Source: Purpureocillium takamizusanense (lineage: Eukaryota; Ascomycota; Sordariomycetes; Hypocreales; Ophiocordycipitaceae). From it: a stretch of DNA of 64,000 nt. Below, piece after piece: positions 23,082 to 34,832 of this stretch (position 1 is its first letter; each line of letters opens with the position of its first letter). The position numbers and the translations under genes are program-made. Location of the stretch: the NCBI RefSeq assembly GCF_022605165.1, contig NC_063077.1, positions 620,001 to 684,000 of the forward strand, given 5' to 3'. The notes beneath the pieces were generated by a model, which saw nothing but the letters and a program-made list of their open reading frames with translations, was not told the DNA's origin and made no database searches.

Positions 23082-25365
23082 TCACTCATCAACGGCAACA
23101 TTTTCCAGCCCGAGATCCATGACGCGCACGAGGCCTGACCCAAACGCCGCCGCCGCCCAGCATCCATATCCGTCGTTAGGATTCCAGCTGACTACCGTGA
23201 CGCGCGTGCCCAGCTCGTGAACCACGGCGCGGGAGGGATCCATGAGCGCCACGGGCTCGTCGTCGCCGGCTCCTCCCCCGTCGTCTGCATCCGCGCCCTT
23301 CTTCGCCTTGTTGCCTTTCTTGGGCGGAGCCCTGGTCTCCGTGCCATGCGTGTTCTTCTCCATGTCGAATCCCTGGACAACCCTCGCCACGCCGCGGGCG
23401 GACGCCGGAGACGGCGCAGTGAAATGCTCTGCCGGGCGGTGCTCGTGCTGCAACAGCCGCACGCGGTCCGTCGGCGGCCGGCGCGCCTTGAAAAGCTCGC
23501 ACTGCGGGTTCAGCGCCCACAGCGACCCGTCTGTCGTGCCGACGAGCAGGCACGGGTGCGTCGTCCCCACGGAGAGGCACGACGGAAAACACTCGGCCGT
23601 GAAGATGCGGCGCACGAGGGGAAAGTGCCGGTGGTGCATGAAGCCCACCATGGTGTTGAGCGCGTTGGCGGACGGATACGCCGAGAAGAAGCCTTGCAGG
23701 TGGTCGCTCCAGGCGAGCATGTTAGCCTCCGTGTTGACCGCGTTGATCTGCACCTCGGCCGTCTCGTAGCTTGGGCAGCGCAGGTCCACGATCTTGACGG
23801 ACCCCCCGACTGGCAAGGAGGCGGCGAGGTAAGGCTCCGAGGGGTAGCCCGTCGCGAGGGCGATGACATCGCTGTGATGGACCGGGTGGCGGGAGAGGAG
23901 TCGGGTTGGGAAAATGGACCACAGAGCCACCGATCCGTCCGAGTAGCCGGCGACAAGGCGATTCACCGAGACCCAGTCCATGGCCGTGGCCTTGACACCT
24001 AGCTCGTCGACCATGCTCAGAACGGCGAGGGGGGCTTCGACTTCCTCTACTATTCATTAGCTCCAGCGTAGTGTTACTGTGCGTAGATAGATGTGACGTA
24101 CCGTAAGAACCGTCACCCTCTCCCGTTACCTCGAGCACACGAATGCTCCCATCCCCACAGAGAATGGCCAGCAAGCTTTCGACTCCTGGACTCCATTTGA
24201 CCCTCCTAGCTCTCCCGCAGTCCAGGCACAGCGTCCTCAGTAGCCTGGGCGCGGCAGGCAGGGGCCTCGCCATGTCGGCCTTGGTTGTCCTCTCGCCACA
24301 AAACTCCCAGACCTGCACCGTGCCATGCCGCTCGAAGCCTGGCCTCTGATGCTCCTCCTCGTAATTGTACGTGTCATGGTCCGCACGCGGTATCACCGCC
24401 AGGGCGAGGACCTGCGAGGTAGACTCGCCCTGTCGCGGCGCCCAGTCCATGCCGACGACCACGCCGCCCGTATCCAGCATCCAGCCCGCAGGAACTTTGG
24501 TCTTGTCCTCATCTCGGTCGAAGGGGATACCATTCTGTGATATCGCGACGGCATCGCCGGGTGCGAACTGCACCACCGTCTGGTTCAAGTACGGGCCCAT
24601 AAAGACGGGCAGTGCACCCTCCACAGGCTGATACGGTGCCGCCTCCTCCGCCGAGAGCGTCCTCATCTGCGGCGGATCGCTGCCTCGGGCGCCCTTCCAC
24701 CTCTCACTCCACGCCTTTCCCAGCTCAAACTGCCTGTCAATGCAGCCCGGCGCCCACACGCCCCTCTCCGGCAGCCCCTGGGGGTCCTCCTCGTCCAGCA
24801 CCTTTGGCGGCAGGACCGGCCACGGGATCCAGCGGTCCAGCAGGCGCTGCGTCGTGCGCACCGCGTCCGGGTTCGGCCCGTACCATATCTGGATCAGCGA
24901 CTGCCCGCGGATCGCGCGCTCGTACGGCCCGCTGTATGTCTTGACCGCATGAGAGTCCGGCGGCACGGGCTCCACGTCGCGGTACTGCGCCGTAGCGAGG
25001 GACAAGGTGCGGATGCCACTGCCGCCGCCGGACCTGACGGGGGCATTGCGGCGGGCGGGCTTGCGCGCAGCAGAAACAGGGTCGCGTCGTCTCTTGGGCG
25101 CATCGGAGGCGGCATCGTCATTCTCGCCGTCTTCTTCATCGTCAATGGCCATGCCATCTTCGTCAAAGGCGACCGCCTCGTCGCTGCCGTCGTCCTCGTC
25201 CGGCGCATGCTCGTCGGCGGCATCGTCAAAGTTTGCGTCCTGCTCGTCGGGGTCCTTTCGCCGCCGGCGGGACGGCGTGGCGGTCGCTACCTCATCAGAG
25301 CTGCTATCAAAGTCGTACTTTTCGACCGTGTAGCGCTTTTGACGGTTGGAGGTGCGTGTGCGCAT
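23082..25365 (-). CDS. TFIIIC WD40 subunit, Tfc6-like
   Basis: Probable subunit of the RNA polymerase III initiation factor TFIIIC (Tfc6/Sfc6 type, the part that binds the B box of tRNA genes). Two exons, 24102-25365 and 23082-24049, give about 743 residues; the intron is 52 nt with donor GTACGT in phase 1. The start MRTRTSN at 25365 is preferred over an upstream in-frame ATG at 25605 because the basic/acidic tail (YDFDSSSDE, acidic runs) is what this family begins with. The second half has WD-like blades (GSIRVLEV, GSVALWSIF, GSVKIVDL, GSLWALN) and a charged Lys/Asp insert. The acceptor is a TAGTAG tandem, so two isoforms differing by one residue are possible. Subunit identity is from sequence recognition. 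The alternative is an uncharacterised nuclear WD40 protein. Confidence 0.75.
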
Positions 25366-25830
25366 TGCGCGGGCGGGTGGTGAAGGGAGGGAGATAGAGA
25401 CCGTCGAGTTGTTGAAGGGCGCTCCACGCTTGGAAGCTATGGTGGGCCCTTGACCACAGAATCCAACGGAGACGTCATCTGGCTGGGTTGACCCTTGGAG
25501 GGACTGCGGCAGGGTCGCATAATGGGCTGCAGATTGGGGGCCAACCCTCCAACGACATCCAAATTCCACTGCCGCAACAAAAATAAATACAGAGAGCCTC
25601 ACCACCGCGTTTGATTGTGAACACCAGCAAAACGTGCAAAAAAAACATACAACAGCCGGTGTTCGCTGGTCGTCACCGACCCAACTACTAATCTGCCGCT
25701 CATAAGCTTGTCTATGGGAGAGCGGACGGGATCCCGAATATTCTTATGGCTATGGTCGTATGTGCTAGGTAGCTGAGAGAAATCTACTTATATCGGCACC
25801 CCCCGCTATAAACCACTAAAATAAGGGAAT
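25366..25830. other. Transition from conserved genes to accessory DNA
   Basis: Upstream DNA of the TFIIIC gene. Composition falls from GC-rich to AT-rich by about 25780. No coding signal beyond the 5' end of that gene. Confidence 0.5.
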
Positions 25831-26093
25831 TATTCCTCGACCCCTATTTTTAAGAAAAAGCCCCTAATTCATAGCTAAATAGCTATATCTTACGCCCTTA
25901 AATTCTCTCCCTTTAATAAAAAATAGGAACTATATTATATTAACTATAGTTCTAGCCTTAACCCTAACTACTATTAATAATTACTAATGCCTAACTCTAA
26001 AGTACTTTATAGAATTATAGAAAAAAATAAGGTTAATACCTATATACGCTATAATTTAGGGACTTCTTATTTAGATAGAGGGGTTGAGGAATA
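25831..26093. mobile_element. MITE-like element with terminal inverted repeats
   Basis: About 263 bp of AT-rich DNA with inverted termini of roughly 48 bp. The left end (TATTCCTCGACCCC at 25831) matches the reverse complement of the right end, which terminates at 26093, with a few mismatches, several of them C/T or A/G transitions. TA lies at both outer edges, which suits a Tc1/mariner-type non-autonomous element. No coding capacity. It sits between the TFIIIC gene and the broken TPR gene. Confidence 0.6.
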
Positions 26094-26348
26094 AATATTT
26101 AAATGATAACTATAACCGCAGCTATTCGCGTATACGAGAAACTTTATTGTTTTTTACTATTAATAACACGCCCGTGCAAAGTCCACCTCCGAAGGTCACC
26201 TCTTTTGCGGAACTATTATAGCGCCATGAGAGCCTCTTCCGCCATTACTTCTGCGTCCGTTTTGTCACAGTCGGGACTCGGTAGACAGCCTCAAGCAGCC
26301 CAGGCTTAGCGGCACCCGCCGACCCCTCCTGAGGCGCTGCCGAGGTTT

Positions 26349-26760
26349 GTGTCCCGGGGCTCAGCTGGACTGTACAGCCTGGCACTGATGCTTAAAGACT
26401 ATGGGTATACCAGGAGACAGACCAGATACAAAGCTCGAGCTGATGGAGGAGCTAGGCGAAGAGCATCCAGATACACTTTCGGGAATAAGAAGCCTTGCAA
26501 TTGTGCTTGGAACACCGGGAAAGTACAAGCAGGCAGAGCAGATGCATCGGCAGACCCTCAAGCTAAGGGGGAAAAGGTGCCAGGCAAAGAGCATCCGTCT
26601 ACGCGAAGAGGTCGTCATAATCTTGCAAACTGGTTCAGAGCAGTATGTCCAGGTTCACTCGACCGCCACCAGGGAGCCTTCGATGGGACCAAATCCGGCG
26701 AGACACCGAGTTGTGTTCTTTGGTTGGGCGGTCTGCCGCTAGTGGACATGATGCCGCCAG
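26349..26760 (+). pseudogene. Broken kinesin-light-chain-like TPR gene fragment
   Basis: Degenerate TPR_12 repeats of the kind found in fungal NACHT-TPR/kinesin-light-chain-like proteins. One frame reads ELMEELGEEHPDTLSGIRSL and then GKYKQAEQMHRQTLKL, the standard repeat wording. After a frame change near 26570 another frame continues VPGKEHPSTR and HNLANWFRAV. The upstream fragment LALMLKDYG lies in a third phase. At least two frameshifts are needed, there is no start, and the ~42-residue repeat array is short, so it is a relic. Unlike the AT-rich blocks it was not RIP-mutated; it decayed by indels. It lies just upstream of an intact kinase on the other strand. Confidence 0.65.
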
Positions 26761-26835
26761 TACTGTATAAATTTCCAGATCGATTGCATATCTGTTCTAT
26801 CGGTAGAAGCTATCTTAATCGTGACTGACCACCGC

Positions 26836-28281
26836 TTAGCTCCTAAACCATGGATCTTCGAGGAGTTGTTTCGCTGTCTTTCTGTCCTCTGGACGCCATT
26901 GCAGCATCCCCCATACAAAGTTTAAGAATTTCTCTTTGCTGGTTCCTTCGAGGTATTCTTCAGAAGCCTCCAGGATTAGCCCTTCTGGGATCGGGATTTC
27001 AGCCTTCCATTGCCCTGTGGGCAAGGTGTTAGTATGCAAAATATTTGATATGATGGAAATGGTGCTTGCCCTCTTCTGTGAAAAACTCTGCGCTCCGAGC
27101 TCCCCTCTGAAGCAAATCCAGGGGTGGCGGTCCGAGCATCCCTATAACCTCCGCCAGATGCGCCCGAGTCAAGTAGCCTTCGCCGCTGGGGTCATCGCCG
27201 TAGAAGAGGTGCTTTCCCTCGAAGAGATCCCAGATCTAAATAGCCATAGGAAAGTTTAGAACATAGCTTGAAAGCCCAACGTGAACATACCATGACGCCG
27301 ACATTCCAGATGTCCACCGGATAACTCCAAGGCACCTTGAGCATGACCTCTGGCGATCTATGCACATTCGGCTGAGCGTCGTGATTTCTTCTCTCGTCAC
27401 CGTGGACCGCGGCACCGAAGTCACTTAAAATAACGTTGCCAAGCTTTCGGGGCAAGCCAAATTTCCGAGACAGGTAGATCGGAAACCCGTTGATATATTT
27501 TCGCGGTGTTGGCGTTTCAAGCTCAGTCTGAGTGAAAGCTTCAAAGAGCTGCTTGTCTACTAGTTCCGAGTGAATATTATCGGCTTTGATGTCTACGAAC
27601 GAGTGGTTAGCAATTTGTCAATTCATTCAGGGCTGTTGTTAAGGTGGATGTGGCGCCTACCTGTGTGGACAAGTTTACATTCTGTGTGCAGATAGTCCAG
27701 CCCAAGCAGAAGCTCCCAGAGTCCTGCCTTGAGGAGGTCTTCGGTGAATCGATTGGTCGGGTTCCGACGTGGTAGGTCCCTCCAGCGGTCCCAAAGAGGG
27801 GTTTGGACAAGGCAGTAATGTTGTTTGCCCGCTGGGCTCTGGAGTGCGAACTTGTCCAAGGCTGATCGCACATGGCGGCGGCCTGGGTGCGAGGAATTCA
27901 CTCTCTTGATGCTCTCGTAGATGTCGAACTCATATTGGTGCGCATCATCTAAAGTATACATTTTGAGCGTTACATGATTATGGCTCCTAATGATGCCAAT
28001 TAGCTTCTTGTTTCGCCATTTCGAGAAGGTGAATGGCGACAAGATACTAACTCAAGGTCACGAGCTAGCCACACTGTGGAGGTTGATCCGAATCCCAGCT
28101 TGCCCAACACCTGGTATTTAGAGGCGTATACGTGCCCAATATGAACCGGGATGTATTTGCCTTTCTTAAGTTCGTCGAACTGTTCCTCTTCAAGCAACGC
28201 CGACTCAGGGATAATGTCGAACCCTGCAGTAGGAATCGCACCGGCTGGAGAGGAGTCTTGCGTGTTAAGTGTCGCACCCAT
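26836..28281 (-). CDS. SRPK-like accessory protein kinase
   Basis: Intact kinase of the SRPK-related type expanded in many filamentous fungi. Five exons: 28052-28281, 27661-27986, 27291-27592, 27070-27235, 26836-27014 (introns 65, 68, 55 and 55 nt) give 400 residues. Motifs: Gly loop GKLGFGSTSTVW (60-71), Lys85 (VTLKMY), catalytic HTDIKADN (184-191), DFG (243-245), PNVHRSPEVML and DIWNVGVM. As in SRPKs, a spacer separates the catalytic loop from DFG; here it is about 50 residues, shorter than in SRPK1. The last intron uses a GC donor (GCAAGC) with a TACTAAC branch and CACAG acceptor; no GT alternative keeps frame. All active-site residues are present, so it should be functional. It lies within about 150 bp of the RIP-mutated block yet is unmutated. 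Substrates are unknown; SR proteins are only the family precedent. Confidence 0.85.
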
Positions 28282-28430
28282 CTCAATACAGACGCCATTT
28301 CAATGACCTAAGAATTTCCGCGGCCCTAACTGTCTGTGCGATAGTTAGCTAATAATTGTGTTCAGGGAAGATAAACCATGGGAAGATCAACTGGCACTCA
28401 GTGCTAACTGCGATAGGATACACTGCACAT
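28282..28430. promoter_or_regulatory. Short 5' flank of the SRPK-like kinase
   Basis: About 150 bp of mixed composition separates the kinase start from the AT-rich block, so the promoter must be short or lie partly in RIP-mutated DNA. Inferred from position. Confidence 0.4.
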
Positions 28431-28854
28431 TGAATTTTTCATTTATAGTAAGGGAGGGTATGAAAATAATAAAAGAAAACAGTTAGATGCCGTCCTGTGC
28501 ACCGTTTTTAAGGCCGGAAAGGGTGGGCTGCAAAAAGTGGGTCGCTTCCTGCTAGTCTAATAACTACTACTACTAGAGGTTAGGGTAGCTATAAATCGGA
28601 AATACGTTTTAAACCCGTTTATAGGAGATTAAAATTAAGAATAAGAGTAGTACTAGCTATATAAATAGAAAGTACTAGCTATATATAAGATTCCGGCTAG
28701 CTAGGACTAGTAGCTACGTAACTACTAGGCATAGGAAGATATCCCTATATAGCTCGCCTACGTTTCGCTATTTATTAAGCTCTTTAAGCTTTAGTCTTAG
28801 TCTATAGCGATAGGCGTAGCCTAACGGCTAATATAGCTATTATCTCTCTTGCCT

Positions 28855-29130
28855 AACTAAACTAACTATACTATTACTATTATACTATATAAATATTCTA
28901 TATTTTTCTAGGCCTATATTCTACCTCTATATTATATTAGCTATTTTTAATATATATATATAAAATAAGATTAATATACTATAATATATATTAATATCTT
29001 AATTAAACTATATTAGTATAATATAGCGCTTATATTAATATATTAATAAGGCTTAATTTACCTTAAAATATTTCTGTTATTTTCTTATAATATTATAATG
29101 TTAAGGACTTATTTTCTAAGCTATATTAAA
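28855..29130 (+). repeat. Copy of the terminal region of a DNA-transposon family
   Basis: AT-rich sequence alignable to 34153-34420 (same strand) and, inverted, to 36720-36950 and 39280-39510. Shared landmarks are TTCTAGGCC, a TTAATATCTTAATTAA core and a TATTAATAAGGCTT end. RIP-mutated. Confidence 0.5.
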
Positions 29131-29171
29131 TAATAATATTATTATTTATACTTATTAATATTAATTATATT

Positions 29172-29310
29172 TATAATAGGGCTAGCGCTATATAATAAGC
29201 GCTAGTTAAGTTATTAATTTTTAATATACTATAAGGGAAGTAAATTAAAGTTATATATTAAATAGCCCTTATATATATAATACTTATTATAATAAGGCCT
29301 ATATAATTAT
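29172..29310 (-). repeat. Truncated copy of the 233-bp gypsy LTR
   Basis: Begins with the RIP-mutated LTR terminus TATAATAGGGC and follows the LTR for about 110-130 bp before diverging. It lies just left of the 460-bp repeat at 29359. A similar truncated copy occurs at 59620. Confidence 0.55.
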
Positions 29311-29358
29311 ATATAGGAATAAGACTTATATAACTAGCTATAGGCTTAAATACTATTA

Positions 29359-29816
29359 TATTAATAAGAAAAGGCGCGAAAAAGGGAAGATAGCTTAAGG
29401 AAGACGAAAAATAGCTAAAGGAATACCTAAGGGTAAAAAGGGGCTATAAAAGTAAGACTATAAAGATAACTATAAAAGAGGGAAGCTTTCTTAATTAAAG
29501 AGGGCTCTTTATGCCTCTTTAGTTATAGCCGATAATACTTACTCTTTTTGCCTTATTTTAATACTTTAGATATAAGTATGCCTTAATAATATAAATACCC
29601 CGCCCTTAGCGCGGATCGCTATATAGTTTTATAACTAAGTATAAATACGAATATTTAACGTTAAGGACTATTTAATTAGGTTAAGATTAACCTTTTAGCT
29701 ATAAAGGTAGCTTAGAATTCGATATCCTTATATAATAATATATTAAATAGAGATAAAAAGAAGGAAAAAGATAAAGGGATTACGTTTTGCTATTTAGTAT
29801 CTTTCTCGCCTTAATA
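29359..29816 (+). repeat. ~460-bp repeat, left copy (putative LTR)
   Basis: A direct repeat of 37393-37849 and of a third copy split by the right gypsy element (51888-52286 plus 59418-59475). Starts TATTAATAAG and ends GCCTTAATA. The sequence outside the left copy (29354-29358, TATTA) equals that outside the right copy (37850-37854), as expected of a target-site duplication around one LTR element. AT-rich flanks make this weak evidence. Confidence 0.6.
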
Positions 29817-30910
29817 TACTATATATAATATTATTATTTTTAAGGTAGTATCTTAGGTTTTTATAAAATACTAATAGTATTATTAATAATAGGTATATAG
29901 TAATTAGATAAATAAAAAGTAAAAGAGATAAGGTCTTTAATCTCTTTATAAAGTAAGGTAAAGGAATAATAGGTATATAAGAATATTATTAAAATCTCCT
30001 TAAAAAAAGATTTAAATAGTATTTATTTATTTAGTTACCTATTTTAAGCTATAATATAACTATATAAGAGTAATAGGATAGAGGAATCTTAAGAAAACCT
30101 TTTTAATATAGGATAAAAACCTTAAGTAATAAATTATTTCCGATAATTTCTAAGTTATAATAAAGACTAAAATCGTTTCTAAAATATAACTAAGAGACTT
30201 ATAACTAATATTAGAAGGTTATATATATTATTTAGCTTACTTAGGACTCTTAAGACTTTTAGGACTCTTAGGACGCCTATAAGTTAGATATTATAAGGAG
30301 ATATATCTCTTCCTCCTCCTCTTTATTAAACCCCTTTTCTTTATCTAACCTTACTATAATAATAGGGCGACTAAATACCTATACCTTAATATATATATAT
30401 ATATATATAAGGCTCTTACTTTACCTCGACCTTATCTTTAAAATTAAAGATCGTAATAATATTAGACTATTATAAAGTCTATTAATTATTAAACGCTAAT
30501 AAAGAATAACCTTAACGATAGTAAATAGGCGTTTAAAGAGACTATATTATTTACTTTTATACCGCTATTAATAAAATAATTACCTCTTAAATATTAGACT
30601 TACTTATATATATAGACTTATAGGTAGCCTATTTATATAATTAATAAACGTAAAATATAATATAAATAGAGTAGCCTTAATTATATATTTTATAGCTTAG
30701 TAATAAAGATATAATTATTTAATATTATATTCTTTCTTAGCCTTTATTTTCATAATTATAATATAGTAAATATATATTATAATCTTTTAAGTATAATAAA
30801 TATTAATAAATATAACTAATAGCTTCTTTTATTAATATTACGATATTAAGAAAAGGGAATAAGAACTTATTTAATAATAATCGCTATATTACTTTAAATA
30901 ATATATATAT

Positions 30911-31143
30911 TATAAGGGGCTTAGCCTAATAAAAGCCTAGGGCATTACCTTAAGTATAATAACGCTATATATAGCTAGGACCATATATAGACCTAGACCT
31001 ATAGCTAGTTATATAAGCCTGTATATAGTAAGCGCCGCGTATATAGGGGCTGCTTAGTATATAACCCTAATTTACCTCCTTTATAATATGTTAATTATTA
31101 ATAACTTAACTAGCTCTTATTATATAGCGCCGGTACTATTATA
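30911..31143 (+). repeat. Solo LTR (233 bp), RIP-mutated
   Basis: Same length and order as the LTRs of the gypsy pair. Starts TATAAGGGGC and ends in the TATTATA form of the terminus. Flanked by TATAT on both sides (30906-30910 and 31144-31148). Interrupts the older AT-rich DNA. Confidence 0.75.
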
Positions 31144-31596
31144 TATATTAATTAAACTACTTTTTAATAATATAGCTATAACGAGCTAAGTTAAGATAGC
31201 TTTAATATTTAATATAATATATATAAGGGTATTTAAACTCTTTAAGCTTTAGCTATAATTATTAATATATAATTAGCCTTAAGGTAAAAAAGACTTACTT
31301 AATTTATTACTATTATAATAATAGGTATAATAATATAATAATATCGATTTTTATTATTATAATATATAAAATATAATAGCTAAAATAATATTAATATTAT
31401 TTAGCGAAATAATAGGCTAGTAAGCTAATAGGTATTAGATTTATTATAAGGGAATAAAATAAGGATAATAAAAGGAAAAAGAAAAAGAAAGAGAGAGAGA
31501 GACTAAAAAGGGTTTTTATACTTAAGGCGCTTAGCCTTAATTAGCTAGCTAAGGTATATATAATTAGCTTACTAAGCGTAAATAATAATATATAAT

Positions 31597-31829
31597 TATA
31601 AGGGGCTTGGCCTAATGAGAGCCCGGGGCGCGGCCCCGGGCGCAGCAACGCTACGTGTGGCTGGGACCCCACGCTGACCTGGGCCCGCAGCTAGTCACGT
31701 GGGGCTGCACGTAGCGGGCGCCGCGCGTATAGGGGCTGCCCGGCACACAACCCCAATTTCCTTCCTTTATAGCACGTTAAATATCAACAACCCGACCGGC
31801 TCCTGCCACACAGCGCCGGCCCCGTCACA
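31597..31829 (+). repeat. Solo LTR (233 bp), not RIP-mutated
   Basis: GC-rich version of the LTR: starts TATAAGGGGCTTGGCC and ends CCCCGTCACA, with CpG, CpA and TpG retained where other copies have TpA. Flanked by ATAAT on both sides (31592-31596 and 31830-31834), as for a 5-bp target duplication. It stands out as an abrupt GC spike in TA-rich DNA. A complete element must have inserted and recombined to a solo LTR, or the copy escaped RIP because it is short. Confidence 0.85.
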
Positions 31830-31859
31830 ATAATAATAAGATTAAATAAAATCGACTTA

Positions 31860-33340
31860 TAAATCTTTTATTCTAATATATTACTTTATAGCTAGCTATA
31901 TATTAGCTAGCCTTAGCTACCTTAACTATAAAGCTATATTATTAAGGCTTAAATCCGCTTATATACTATATTATTATATTAATAGACTTTAGTCTAATAG
32001 TATAGGATAGAGTATATATTAACTATAACTATTAGCTATATCTTTAATTATATCTCTTTAGTATAATAAGGGCTATTTTATTTCGAAATACTTCTTAGTC
32101 GCGCGACCTTAATATATAATATTAATATTACGTATTTTCCTTTATATTAGCTTTATAACGTAATTATAGCTACTATAATAGCGCTAAATACTTTAAATTA
32201 TAATTAAAGCTTTTATAAGAGGACTAGAATTATAATGCTTTAAAATTCTAATATATCCTTTCGCTCGATCGTATAGAAAGAAGGAATATCGCTAAGCTCT
32301 ATATTTAATATAGTAAAACGGTATAAATATTAAGAATTAACTTATAACCTTCCTTAGCTTAAGCGGCTATAAAAGATTATAGAAAGATATTAAAGAGTGA
32401 TTTTTTAATATATTACTATCGACCCTTTTATTATAATTAATTAGCTTCTTTAAAACTATTATATTAACTATATTTTAATAACTCTTTTAAACGTCCTCTA
32501 AAAGTATAGTATTTAATATACTACTATACTTTAGAGGCTAAACGTATACTAAAAATAGCTATAAAGCGCTTAGCTTTTACTAAATAGTATATTTAAAAGC
32601 TAGCTTTTAAATAGTATTATTAGATCTTCTTTAATAAAATAACTATTACTTATAGATAGGGTAAAAAGTCGAAGTAGGTTTTTTATTACTATATAAGTTA
32701 AAACCTCTATTTTAAATATATTTTTCTCTATAATATAACCTTATTTAAGGAGAGAGACTTTTACTATATAATATATAGCCTTAGGGTAAGTTAATAAGAT
32801 ATTTATAAATATTCTAGGCTACTTTTTTATAATAAAAATAGTCCTTACTTTCGCTATTACTTAAAGACCTTAAATCTATATAGAATAGCGTTATAAGCTA
32901 TAAAATCCGTAATTACCTTAAAGAGAACCTTTTAATAATTATGAAAATAAGCTCTATCTTTATATAAGATAATACTCTTATATATAAAAGTAGTTTAGTT
33001 TAAAACTAGCTATATAATTAGGCTTAAGAAAATAAGGTTTCCTTAAAGAAATAGCTATTATATTCGCTTAACTTAAACCCAATCGAAAATATATAGAAGT
33101 TACTTAAAGAACGGATCTATAATAGGTATCTAGAACTCTTAGATCTAAAGTAATAATTAATTAAAATAGCGGCTTTATAAGGCTATAATTAAGATTTAAG
33201 AAGATTTTAAAGAAGAGCTCTTTTAGAAGCTAGTTAATAATATAACCGAGCGATTAGCTATAGTTATTAATATATATAGCTAGTATATTAAATATTAATT
33301 ATACCGTTTAAAAGTATAAGACTTAATAAATTTAGTTATT
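31860..33340 (+). pseudogene. Tc1/mariner-type (DDE_3) transposase remnant
   Basis: RIP-mutated relic. In one plus frame near 32985-33125 the sequence reads QDNTLIYKS and then LNLNPIENI-stop-KLLKERI, which is the DN.xxH and NPIEN.W signature of Tc1-like transposases with typical substitutions. Upstream reading is obscured by stops, and termini were not found. The extent is approximate. The alternative is another DDE_3 endonuclease family. Confidence 0.45.
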
Positions 33341-33704
33341 TACTTTAATAATTAATTAGGCTCGATTTAGCTAGGAAAACGCGATTTAAAGTTCTATTAT
33401 ATAGTATAGTTATTATTATAGATATTTAAGGTATTTTAAAATAAATTTATACCTATTATATTAATAGTAAGACCGATCCCTATTCTTTTATAAACCGATT
33501 TACTAACTTAAACTAATTATATTTGTTTTTTACCCTATATATAAGGTTTTCTAGTAAATTTACTTTTTAGCCTTAAATAATTTATTTAAGCTTAATTAAT
33601 AATCAATAAGTAAATAAATAAATATATTATTTAGCTTTATATATTCTTAAATCTAAATTAAGGGCTAGTCTCTTAAAGGTTATATATTTTATAGAGTATT
33701 ATTA

Positions 33705-33745
33705 AGGGGATAACTACTTTTTATTATATAAATAACCCGCTTTAT
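33705..33745 (+). repeat. DNA-transposon terminal sequence
   Basis: AGGGGATAACTACTTTTT, flanked by TA, recurs inverted at 39488-39506. The same terminus type bounds the element at 34153-34832. Whether 33705 and 39506 are two ends of one element is unclear, because that span would cross the right 460-bp repeat. Confidence 0.45.
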
Positions 33746-34152
33746 AGATCTAGTTATCCTAGCTAATTAAATATCGCCTAGCCTACTATAGCGAATTAAT
33801 ATATATAAGTATAGGAGCTAGTATAATACTATTATATAGCCTTTTATAGCCCTTATAGCCTTCCTTATATATATATATATTATAGCTAAGGCCTTTTAAT
33901 TACTTTATTATACCGCTATATAAGACCTTTAGATTACCTTATTATAAGCCCTTAGCTAAAGAAATAGATCTTAGCCTTTTCTTAACTTATTAAACTAGCC
34001 TACTATAATATAAGTAGCTATAAGCGGCGCTAGCGTTAACGAGCCTTATAAGTTTCTTATAGGCTATAAAGTAAATAAGGAAACTAATAATAATTTTAAT
34101 TAAAGTAAGCTAATTAAATAGCTAATTAAGTAATTAATAATAAGTAATATTA

Positions 34153-34832
34153 GGGGCATAACTATATTTTACTATATATATAACCTATCCCTATATTTCT
34201 AGGCCCGCGCCTTACTTATAGACCGCGCTAGCTATTTTTAGTATATAGGTATAAGATAAAACTAGCGCGTTATAATATACGCCGATATCTTAATTAACTA
34301 ATATCGTTATAACGTAGCGCTTATAATAGTATATTAATAAGGCTTTATTTATTTAAAAAGTATGGTTTTACTATTTTATTAAGATATTATAATATTAAAG
34401 ACTCGTTTTTCCGGGCTAGGCTAGGCGCCTATATATATACTATCGCTATTATCGCTACTATCGCTTATAATACCGCTAGTCGGCCTTAAGTAGCTATACC
34501 GCTATTACTACCGCCGTAGGTACCTTATATTACTATCTTTATTATCGCTTAAGGGCTATTACGATACTTACCGTAAGGTCTTCTATAAGGTATACTATAA
34601 GGCCGTAATATAGGTATTTAATAATATCTTATAGTAGGCGTTAATATTAATATAGGCGCGTAGGCGAGATATATATTAATAGGCGGCTATACTAATAGAC
34701 TTAATAGTTATTATATACTAGCCTTACCGGTAAACCTTAATTAAGTATAGTAAAAATATATACTATAAGATTAACTAAAGTATTTTATTTTATAGGGAGG
34801 GTTATACTTATAGTAAAATATAATTATGCCCT
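34153..34832. mobile_element. TIR element, MITE-like, RIP-mutated
   Basis: About 680 bp with terminal inverted repeats of about 33 bp. The left end GGGGCATAACTATATTTT matches the inverted right end with a few differences, and TA flanks both sides (34151-34152, 34833-34834). No coding capacity seen. It is nested inside the interval between the two 460-bp repeats. Consistent with a non-autonomous Tc1/mariner-like element. Confidence 0.6.

Noticed and set aside
23722..25605. Single 627-codon minus ORF as the whole TFIIIC-like gene
   Set aside because: After 24102 it reads through the intron into a non-WD40 frame; splicing joins the 23082-24049 exon, which continues the WD40 blades. The first 80 codons lack family features.
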